A stretch of 6,196 nt of DNA from Bacillota bacterium (GTDB lineage: Bacteria; Bacillota; Clostridia; Christensenellales; CAG-138). The DNA lies in NCBI GenBank assembly GCA_023396535.1, contig JAEWWD010000095.1, positions 1 to 6,196 of the forward strand, read 5' to 3'. The notes beneath the pieces are model-generated. The model saw nothing but the letters and a program-made list of their open reading frames with translations, was not told the origin of the DNA and did no database searches. Positions 1 to 5,398 of this stretch are shown in pieces. Both the position numbers and the translations under genes were made by a program. Positions within the stretch are counted from its first letter, which is position 1. Each line of letters starts with the position of its first letter.

Positions 1-467
1 ATGCTGCCGCCTTCGTGCTGAATGATCTGGAACGATTCGTCCAGCGATCCATCCGGCAGTATGGGGAGCACACAGATGCTGCCGCTCATGAAATTGCTCA
101 CATACGCGTGCGTACCGGTAGGATTCATGACGATGTGGCAGGGATCTGTTCCGTGCGAATGTTGTGCGTTCAAATATGTCAGCGCGTGATTTTCGCTGTC
201 TATGCGATATGCGCTCACACCGCCGCCCGATGCGGAACAGAATTCCTTCAACTCGTTGACGGAATAGAGATACCTGCCGCAATTGGAGAAAGTAAAATAG
301 GAAGGGTTGCTCGCTTTGGTTACATCTGCGCAGGGCATAAGCTTGCCGGTTCCCCTATCAAAGCGGAATTGATAAATTCCTTCGCCCTTTCCCTCAAGCA
401 CCTGGCCGGTTCCAAATAATATAGGCTGCGTATATGTGCCTACATATACGTATGAGGTCTGATGCAT
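1..467 (-). CDS. Lactonase family protein, beta-propeller 6-phosphogluconolactonase type (3' end outside window)
   Basis: The minus strand is open from the ATG at 467 to the left edge: 155 codons plus two bases, without a stop. Family members are about 340-390 residues, so less than half is present. The text matches the start of the seven-bladed propeller lactonases (B. subtilis YkgB, E. coli Pgl): YVYVGTYT at 6-13, GEGIYQFRFD at 28-37, NPSYFTFSNCGRYLYSVNE at 54-72, GGVSAYRID at 82-90, DPCHIVMNPTG at 108-118 and QHEGG at 150-154. A segment at 15-27 (FGTGQVLEGKG) appears inserted relative to YkgB (from memory). There is no signal peptide, so it is cytoplasmic. Such enzymes hydrolyse sugar lactones, best known for 6-phosphogluconolactone. 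Placed after a sugar importer and a dehydrogenase, it may act on an unphosphorylated aldonolactone here (inference). A relative that is not a lactonase remains possible. Confidence 0.88.
   Translation of the reverse strand, partial: MHQTSYVYVGTYTQPILFGTGQVLEGKGEGIYQFRFDRGTGKLMPCADVTKASNPSYFTFSNCGRYLYSVNELKEFCSASGGGVSAYRIDSENHALTYLNAQHSHGTDPCHIVMNPTGTHAYVSNFMSGSICVLPILPDGSLDESFQIIQHEGGS
429..450 (-). repeat. Perfect 9-bp inverted repeat inside the lactonase start region
   Basis: Arms CGTATATGT and ACATATACG around AGGC lie at codons 6-13 of the lactonase, 17 bases after the first base of its ATG. The mRNA could fold a hairpin just inside the initiation zone. The repeat coincides with codons for the conserved YVYVGTYT motif, whose Tyr-Val and Thr-Tyr steps favour such symmetry, so it may be incidental. 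Confidence 0.45.
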
Positions 468-472
468 ACTGT

Positions 473-478
473 CCCTCC
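473..478 (-). promoter_or_regulatory. Ribosome binding site of the lactonase gene
   Basis: GGAGGG on the minus strand stands 5 bases before the ATG at 467, in the 24-base gap after the dehydrogenase stop. An ATG at 480 overlaps this site but is in another frame that soon stops. Confidence 0.85.
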
Positions 479-491
479 ATCCGGTTCTGGT

Positions 492-1529
492 TTAGTCCAT
501 GACCAACACGGTGCGGCCCATCGATTTGCCTGCACGCAGCGCAGCCATTGCCTGGTTGATATCCCGTAAGGGATAGACATTTGAAACAAACGGGTCTACC
601 GCTCCGCTTTCAACCAGCCAGATGGTTTCTGCAAGATCTCGCCTGTTGCTTCCGCGGATTCCGATGATTTCTTTTTCTTTCATGACCATGCCCTGGTACT
701 GAACCTGGTAAATATCCTCACTGTATCCAACCAGCACAACCTTTCCGCCTGGCCTGCAGATATCCAGTGCAGTCTGCACAGATTGAAGCGTGCCAATATT
801 GTCAAACACCACGTCGCATTGCTCGTTGTGCGTAAGTTCATTAATTTTTTCAACAACATCATCCACTGCGGTATTGATGCCGCAATCCGCGCCCATGGAG
901 AGCGCAAAATCCAGCTTTTTCTGCTGACGGCTTGTGCAGAATACCGTCGCGCCGAAGTATTTGGCGATCTGTATCCCCTGAAAACCCAATCCGCCTATAC
1001 CCAGCAGGCAGACGGTATCCAGTGCGCGCACATCCCCCTTGTTTCGGATAGCGTGGTACATACAGGCTACAGCGTCTGGGATAATAGCTGCTTTTTCAAA
1101 GGAAACCTTCGTGCTGTCAAACTTCAGAACATTGCGTGCGGGAGCCACCATATACTCCTCATGTCCGCCGTTACGCTCAAAACCGAGCCGGACGAGATTC
1201 CTGCATAAATTTCCGCGCCCGGTCTGGCAGTAGCGGCAATGCCCGCACAGGATATCCAGCGCGACGATCACGGAATCCCCTATGCGCACGTCCTTTATTT
1301 CCTCGCCAATGGCGGCGATAATCCCTGCGGTTTCATGTCCCGGCACATAGGGCGGGCGAATGGCCGGAAGACGGCCATCCTGAATATGCAGGTCTGTTGC
1401 GCACAGTCCGCTCGCCTTTACTTTAATGAGCACCTCTCCGCGTCCGGGTACGGGGATGGGCAATTCCTTAAGCGCCAGATCCGCATGAAATTCTTCCAGA
1501 ACGGCGGAAAGCATAGTTTCTTGCTTCAT
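492..1529 (-). CDS. Zinc-dependent medium-chain alcohol/sugar dehydrogenase
   Basis: This cytoplasmic oxidoreductase has 345 residues from the ATG at 1529, the usual family length. A GroES-like catalytic domain carries the zinc ligands Cys43 (SGLCATDLH) and His65-Glu66 (GHETAG). Asp152 (IIPDAVAC) fits the third ligand, as in the NADP-dependent alcohol dehydrogenase of Thermoanaerobacter brockii. The structural zinc lobe LCGHCRYCQTGRGNLC supplies Cys95, 98, 101 and 109. The Rossmann motif GIGGLG is at 177-182. The next strand ends in TSR (Ser200-Arg201) and not an acidic residue, which hints at NADP(H). The start is uncertain: no strong ribosome site precedes ATG 1529, ATG 1514 (MLSAVLEEF, a typical family beginning) or TTG 1553. 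Lying between the permease and a lactonase, it is a candidate for oxidising the imported sugar at C1, but an ordinary alcohol or polyol dehydrogenase cannot be excluded. It is clearly a different protein from the first dehydrogenase. Confidence 0.92.
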   Translation of the reverse strand: MKQETMLSAVLEEFHADLALKELPIPVPGRGEVLIKVKASGLCATDLHIQDGRLPAIRPPYVPGHETAGIIAAIGEEIKDVRIGDSVIVALDILCGHCRYCQTGRGNLCRNLVRLGFERNGGHEEYMVAPARNVLKFDSTKVSFEKAAIIPDAVACMYHAIRNKGDVRALDTVCLLGIGGLGFQGIQIAKYFGATVFCTSRQQKKLDFALSMGADCGINTAVDDVVEKINELTHNEQCDVVFDNIGTLQSVQTALDICRPGGKVVLVGYSEDIYQVQYQGMVMKEKEIIGIRGSNRRDLAETIWLVESGAVDPFVSNVYPLRDINQAMAALRAGKSMGRTVLVMD

Positions 1530-1539
1530 ATGTTTATTG

Positions 1540-1567
1540 GCGCGGATACACAAAGGGAGTGCCGCGC
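1540..1567 (-). repeat. GC-rich inverted repeat between mglC and the second dehydrogenase
   Basis: Arms GCGCGG and CCGCGC on the minus strand pair over 6 bp around a 16-base interior, in which CAC can also pair with GTG next to a 3-base bulge. It ends 10 bases before the ATG at 1529, and its loop contains the TTG at 1553, the most upstream in-frame start of the dehydrogenase. There is no U-tract. It could tune translation or stabilise the upstream message; a 6-bp stem can also occur by chance. Confidence 0.4.
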
Positions 1568-1601
1568 AGCTTCCTTTACAAGAATTACGGGTGGTTACCG
1601 G

Positions 1602-2636
1602 CTATTTTTTCTTGATGGTTTTTTGCGTGTCAATCACGACTGCTATAAGTATGATGGTACCCTTGACGAAATACACAAGATACGGATTGACCTGAATATA
1701 TACCAGTCCGTAGCTGATCACCTGAAACAGAAGCACGCCTGTGATAATCCCTTTAATGGTTCCTATGCCGCCGCGCATGGATACGCCGCCTACCACACAG
1801 GCCGCGATGGCATCCAGCTCATACCCCTGGCCCAAAGCGTTTGTCGCGCTGCCGGTACGCGCCGCCTCCAGCGCGCCGCCAAAGCCGTAGAGCATGCCCG
1901 CCAACAGGTAAATGAGCAGGGTGTTGGTCACGACGTTTACGCCGGAGACCACCGCCGCTTCCTGGTTGCCGCCGATGGCAAACATGTTCTTCCCCAGCCT
2001 CATGCGGTTCCAGATAAACCATACCAGTATGATCACGCCTATGGCATAGAGCGTAATGTACTGCAGCCGAAAACCAAAAATAACGAAGCCGTTCTGCGCA
2101 AATGCCGTAAAGCGCGAGTCCAATACGCCGATAGGCGCCGAGTCGCTTACGGCGTCAAAATAGACGGACATCAATCCGTATACCACAAGCTGCATGCCCA
2201 AAGAAGCGATGAACGGGGCGACCTTAAGCTTGGAAACGAGATACCCTTCCAGCACCGCGAAAAGCACACAGACCACCATTGCCAGCAGTATGGGCAAAAA
2301 CAACGGCAGTACGGGCAGATTAGGGAACACGCGCTGCACATAAGTGGGGTCCTGCAGCAGCGACGCAGTCAGCAGGCCGGCAAAGCCGATCAGACGGCCT
2401 GCGGCAAGATCCGTGCCGCCAAGTACGATTGGCCCTGCAATGGCGCAGGCGAATATCATGCGCGTGGCGGACTGACTGAGTATGAAGCCCGCGTTTTTCA
2501 GGCTTAAAAAGGAGGGGTCGATAATGACCACCGTCACGATGAGCGCGAACAACACGATATAAATCGAGTTGTTGATCAGCTTCTCTTTAAGAGTACTGTC
2601 GACACGGGGATTGCATTGAGGGGTTGACACTTGCAC
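1602..2636 (-). CDS. mglC: Sugar ABC transporter permease (MglC-like)
   Basis: This integral membrane subunit forms the sugar channel with MglA. Its 344 residues compare with 336 in E. coli MglC, which it resembles throughout. It is hydrophobic, with about eight to ten predicted membrane segments; the first spans roughly 24-40 and others lie near 57-73, 108-129, 142-160, 194-210 and 239-256. Family marks are GTDLAAGR (74-81), the cytoplasmic loop GGNQEAAVVSGVN (222-234) expected to contact the ATPase, and ELDAIAACVVGGVS (273-286) with the following GGIGT. A basic tail ends the protein (KTIKKK). The start is GTG at 2636 or 2630, with no ATG in frame near the N-terminus. It lies 10 bases after mglA, and a 72-base gap with a hairpin separates it from the next dehydrogenase. 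It belongs to the permease family shared with the ribose and xylose importers, but the text favours the galactose branch. Confidence 0.95.
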   Translation of the reverse strand: MQVSTPQCNPRVDSTLKEKLINNSIYIVLFALIVTVVIIDPSFLSLKNAGFILSQSATRMIFACAIAGPIVLGGTDLAAGRLIGFAGLLTASLLQDPTYVQRVFPNLPVLPLFLPILLAMVVCVLFAVLEGYLVSKLKVAPFIASLGMQLVVYGLMSVYFDAVSDSAPIGVLDSRFTAFAQNGFVIFGFRLQYITLYAIGVIILVWFIWNRMRLGKNMFAIGGNQEAAVVSGVNVVTNTLLIYLLAGMLYGFGGALEAARTGSATNALGQGYELDAIAACVVGGVSMRGGIGTIKGIITGVLLFQVISYGLVYIQVNPYLVYFVKGTIILIAVVIDTQKTIKKK

Positions 2637-2640
2637 ACAT

Positions 2641-2646
2641 CCTCTC
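2641..2646 (-). promoter_or_regulatory. Ribosome binding site of the mglC-like gene
   Basis: GAGAGG directly follows the mglA stop codon. It is 4 bases from the GTG at 2636 and 10 bases from a second in-frame GTG at 2630, and either may start mglC. The ATG at 2640 is in another frame and stops after 17 codons. Confidence 0.55.
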
Positions 2647-4149
2647 TTACAGGTACTTTGCGGCCAGCCGGAGTAGTTCTTCCTGCGTGGTGGTAGCGGT
2701 ATCCACGATATCTGCCACCTGCCCGTTGCTCATGACCATGATGCGGTCGGTGATGCCCAGAAGCTCCGGCATTTCCGAGGAAACAAACAGGATTGCGTTT
2801 CCCTTTTGCGCGCATTCGATGATGAGCTGATAAATGTCATATTTGGCGCCGACGTCTATGCCGCGCGTGGGCTCATCCAGAAGCAGCACGGTAGGTTCGG
2901 TCAAGAGCCAGCGACCCATAATCACCTTCTGCTGATTGCCGCCCGACAGGTTTCGTATGTATTCGCGTGAGCTGGGCGTTTTTACGTTAAGCGTGTCGAT
3001 TACCCATTTGGTGTCCTGCGCGATCTTTTTGTTGTTAAGCACGCCCATACGATTGGTATAGTTCCCTATGTTGGCGATAATGCTGTTGAACGTGATATCC
3101 AGCGTCGGAAATATGCCGGACTGCCGGCGCTCCTCCGTCACCAACGCAAAACCGTTCCGGATACTTTCGCGAGGATTAGCGTTCAGTATCGAGCGATCCT
3201 TGAGCCTGACCGATCCGCACCGAAGCGTACGTAAGCCGAAAAGCGTTTCCACCGTTTCCGTACGGCGGGACCCCATCAGCCCCGCAATGCCAAGTATTTC
3301 TCCCTGCCTGAGCTCGAAGGAGGCATTTGTAACGGTGGGACCATATTCTCCCGTGAGGTTTTCTACATGCAGAATTACTTCTTCCTGAGGCATGGAAACA
3401 CGCGGAGGGAAACGCTCGGTCAGTTCTCGGCCTACGATGAGCGAAATGAGCGCATCTATGGTGAGCGTTTCCCGCGCTCCCGTGTACACCCATTTTCCGT
3501 CGCGCATGACGGTAATTTCATCGGAAATCTCCATCAATTCCTCAAGTTTATGGGATATATAAATAATGCCGCAGCCATCTTCGCGAAGCTTCCGTATAAT
3601 TCGGAAGAGATGCTTCACCTCCACCTCGGTCAGAGAGGAGGTCGGCTCATCAAACACGATTACTTTGGCGTTACAGCTTACTGCCTTGGCAATTTCCGCC
3701 ATCTGCCGCTGGGAAACGGATAGATGTCCGATTTTCACGAGCGGATCGATTGGTATAGATAGATCTTCAAATATTTTGCGGGTATCTTCATACATCTTTT
3801 TGCTGTCTACAACGATACCCTTCATGGGAAAGCGCCCCAGCCAAATATTCTCCATTACGCTGCGATCCTGCACCTGGTTGAGCTCCTGGTGTACCATGGA
3901 TACGCCGTTGTCAAGAGCCTGGCGCGGGTTTCTAAAATCGACATCCTTGCCATCAAGCCGTATGCAGCCCGAATCGCGCTGGTAAATGCCGAACAGGCAT
4001 TTCATCAACGTGGATTTACCCGCTCCGTTTTCACCTATGAGCGCATGAACAGAATGGGGTTTTATTTTCAGTTCTACTTCGTCGAGCGCCTGCACACCCG
4101 GAAAACGCTTGGATATGCCGGTCATATCCAGCAGATAAGGAGCCTGCAA
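2647..4149 (-). CDS. mglA: Sugar ABC transporter ATP-binding protein with two ATPase domains (MglA-like)
   Basis: This cytoplasmic subunit powers sugar import through the adjacent MglC-like permease. From the TTG start it has 500 residues, close to the 506 of E. coli MglA, and the text matches that protein along its length. Domain 1 has Walker [10 protein letters not shown] (39-47), Q-loop VHQELN, a variant signature LSVSQ (143-147), Walker [12 protein letters not shown] (163-173) and H-loop His200. Domain 2 has a degenerate Walker [10 protein letters not shown], without the Lys; this is usual for this sugar-importer class. It also has signature LSGGNQQK (401-408), Walker [11 protein letters not shown] (421-430) and Ser for the H-loop His. 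Only one fully canonical ATP site is thus expected, as in relatives. The start is the weak point: GTG 4185 would add 12 residues but lies in a hairpin. The mglC start follows 10 bases after the stop, so the two are probably translated together. Confidence 0.95.
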   Translation of the reverse strand: MQAPYLLDMTGISKRFPGVQALDEVELKIKPHSVHALIGENGAGKSTLMKCLFGIYQRDSGCIRLDGKDVDFRNPRQALDNGVSMVHQELNQVQDRSVMENIWLGRFPMKGIVVDSKKMYEDTRKIFEDLSIPIDPLVKIGHLSVSQRQMAEIAKAVSCNAKVIVFDEPTSSLTEVEVKHLFRIIRKLREDGCGIIYISHKLEELMEISDEITVMRDGKWVYTGARETLTIDALISLIVGRELTERFPPRVSMPQEEVILHVENLTGEYGPTVTNASFELRQGEILGIAGLMGSRRTETVETLFGLRTLRCGSVRLKDRSILNANPRESIRNGFALVTEERRQSGIFPTLDITFNSIIANIGNYTNRMGVLNNKKIAQDTKWVIDTLNVKTPSSREYIRNLSGGNQQKVIMGRWLLTEPTVLLLDEPTRGIDVGAKYDIYQLIIECAQKGNAILFVSSEMPELLGITDRIMVMSNGQVADIVDTATTTQEELLRLAAKYL

Positions 4150-4152
4150 TAT

Positions 4153-4160
4153 GATCACCT
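4153..4160 (-). promoter_or_regulatory. Probable ribosome binding site of the mglA-like gene
   Basis: AGGTGATC on the minus strand is complementary over eight bases to the usual 16S rRNA 3' end. Aligned with the standard GGAGG position, it lies about 8 bases from the TTG at 4149. The other in-frame starts, GTG 4185 (inside the hairpin) and GTG 4158 (4 bases after GAAGG), are less well placed. Confidence 0.6.
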
Positions 4161-4171
4161 TGCCTTCATAG

Positions 4172-4206
4172 GACGCGCAGGCCACAGATATTGCGGCCTG
4201 CGCGCC
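4172..4206 (-). repeat. Strong intergenic hairpin between mglB and mglA
   Basis: The minus strand has a perfect 10-bp GC-rich stem, CGCGCAGGCC with GGCCTGCGCG. It extends to 14 bp by two G-U and two C-G pairs around a 7-base loop (AATATCT). It lies about 25 bases after the mglB stop and has no U-tract, so it is not a classical terminator. Hairpins at this place in binding-protein operons often protect the upstream message from 3' exonucleases and so favour the binding protein over the membrane subunits (established for systems such as malE). It also buries the GTG at 4185, the upstream in-frame start of mglA. Confidence 0.75.
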
Positions 4207-4230
4207 GATTTCAATACGGAAGGTTCTTCG

Positions 4231-5343
4231 TTACTTGCTCAGAGCTTTGGAGTACATGTCCTTGGCAACATCCACATTGCTCTTGTCAATGGGGATATAC
4301 GGAACGCGGATGGCCTTCATATCGTCCGGCTTAATGGTGATGCCGGTATATACATCCTGACCGGTCGCCACATTGTAAGCCATCGTGTAAATGTTCCAGC
4401 CCTCGCTGTAAGCGTCGGACAAAATAGAACCGATGATGGTACCATCTTCGATAGCGGGCAGTATCTCGGGCAGAGCATTGATACCGATCGCACCCATTTT
4501 TTTGCCGCCGCCGAAGTAACCTTCCGCCTTGCAGGATTCGATGGCGCCGAGCAGCATGGCGTCGTTATTGGCAAGTATCATTTCGACCTTATCGCCGAAC
4601 TTGCCCATCCAGACGTCAGTTACGTCCTTTGCGACCTGGGTTTTGAAATCACCGGGCTGAATATCGAGCAGCTCGGTTTTGAAGCCGGCGGCTGCAAAGG
4701 TATCCTGCACAGCCTGGGTACGGGCTTCCGCATCAGGATGTCCCAACGTGCCTTTGAGTATTACGTACTGGAGAATACCGTCGCCGTTCTTATCATAACC
4801 GGGGTCATCCTGAAATGCCTTCATAGCCATTTCAGCTTCCATTCGGCCGGAATCTGCCGGAGTGGTGCCGACATACCAGCACTTTTCATAGCTGTTCATG
4901 TCATCAGCGGAGGGGCATCTGTTAAAGAACACGATGGGGACGTCGGCAGCTTTCGCCTTGCTGATGATGGTGGAGGCCGCTTTGGGATCAACCGCGTTGA
5001 CGCAAAGCGCGTCTACGCCTTTGCTAAGCAGAATATCAATTTGCTCGACCTGCTTGGCCTGATCATTCTGCGCATCGACCATCTGAATCTCAGCATTGTC
5101 CGCAGCGATTGCATTGATAGAGTTGCGAATGTAAGTGACATAGTTGTTGGCATAGTCGAATATGGCCACCCCGATGACCGGCTTTTTCGCTGGCTGCTCG
5201 GCTTCGGGTGTGGCGGAGCTTTCGACTGCGGGCTTTTCTGCAGAAGGTGCCTCTGTTACCGCTGGGGCTGTCGTATTTGCACTGCAAGCGGTCAGGGACG
5301 TGAGCAACAGAACTACGAGAAGAATAGACGCTATTTTTTTCAT
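4231..5343 (-). CDS. mglB: Galactose/glucose-type ABC transporter substrate-binding lipoprotein (MglB-like)
   Basis: This 370-residue protein binds a sugar outside the membrane and delivers it to MglAC. It begins with a lipoprotein signal peptide with lipobox LTAC (lipidated Cys20), followed by an Ala/Pro/Glu/Thr-rich linker to about residue 54 and a periplasmic-binding-protein type 1 fold. Family marks seen are QNDQAKQ, VDPKAA, PIVFFN, LGHPDAEAR and LANNDAM. The calcium loop DKNGDGILQ (184-192) with Glu254 matches the Ca site of E. coli MglB. Against the E. coli sequence recalled from memory, Asn91, His152, Asp154, Arg158 and Asn211 are kept (here 141, 202, 204, 208, 260). Tyr10, Asp14, Phe16, Trp183, Asp236 and Asn256 have become Phe62, Asn66, Tyr68, Phe233, Asn289 and Ser309. 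The family is certain, but the ligand may differ from glucose and galactose. A strong hairpin follows the stop codon. Confidence 0.95.
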   Translation of the reverse strand: MKKIASILLVVLLLTSLTACSANTTAPAVTEAPSAEKPAVESSATPEAEQPAKKPVIGVAIFDYANNYVTYIRNSINAIAADNAEIQMVDAQNDQAKQVEQIDILLSKGVDALCVNAVDPKAASTIISKAKAADVPIVFFNRCPSADDMNSYEKCWYVGTTPADSGRMEAEMAMKAFQDDPGYDKNGDGILQYVILKGTLGHPDAEARTQAVQDTFAAAGFKTELLDIQPGDFKTQVAKDVTDVWMGKFGDKVEMILANNDAMLLGAIESCKAEGYFGGGKKMGAIGINALPEILPAIEDGTIIGSILSDAYSEGWNIYTMAYNVATGQDVYTGITIKPDDMKAIRVPYIPIDKSNVDVAKDMYSKALSK

Positions 5344-5351
5344 TCCTGTCT

Positions 5352-5356
5352 CCTCC
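5352..5356 (-). promoter_or_regulatory. Ribosome binding site of the mglB-like gene; decides the start
   Basis: GGAGG on the minus strand stands 8 bases before the ATG at 5343. An upstream in-frame ATG at 5358 overlaps this site and has no site of its own. The start at 5343 also gives the typical MKKIASILL signal-peptide beginning. Confidence 0.85.
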
Positions 5357-5365
5357 ATTGTATTT

Positions 5366-5387
5366 TTTAAAGCGCCGTCGCTTTAAA
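5366..5387 (-). repeat. Perfect 9-bp inverted repeat upstream of the binding-protein gene
   Basis: In the 55-base gap between the first dehydrogenase and mglB, the minus strand has arms TTTAAAGCG and CGCTTTAAA around the loop ACGG, a perfect 9-bp stem with a 4-base loop. It ends 9 bases before the ribosome site. Neither direction has a U-tract after the stem, so it is not a standard terminator. It could be an mRNA hairpin that sets a processed 5' end for mglB, or a two-fold operator for a sugar-responsive repressor. The sequence shows the symmetry only; the role is inferred. Confidence 0.6.
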
Positions 5388-5398
5388 CTAAACCATAA

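Noticed and set aside
15..419. 134-codon open frame on the plus strand
   Set aside because: It is the antisense of the lactonase gene, whose minus-strand translation has conserved propeller motifs and a good ribosome site.
1239..2507. 422-codon open frame on the plus strand
   Set aside because: It is antisense to mglC and the second dehydrogenase. The product is rich in His, Gln and Arg with no domain pattern, as expected of a shadow frame.
2588..2640. ATG at 2640 as the mglC start
   Set aside because: It is out of frame with mglC, has no spacing from GAGAGG, and its frame stops after 17 codons.
4183..4185. GTG at 4185 as the mglA start
   Set aside because: It sits inside a strong hairpin without a free ribosome site and adds 12 residues. 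The downstream TTG has a better site and gives a length nearer to known MglA.
5357..5362. TACAAT on the minus strand, a possible -10 box
   Set aside because: Transcription from it would begin within or after the mglB ribosome site, leaving no usable leader, and no -35 partner is seen.
3889..5370. 493-codon open frame on the plus strand
   Set aside because: It lies antisense across mglB and the start of mglA, which have clear family motifs. Its own translation shows no recognisable domain.
5366..5387. Intrinsic terminator before mglB
   Set aside because: The stem is followed by A-rich sequence in the minus direction and by CTAAACC in the plus direction; neither gives a U-tract.
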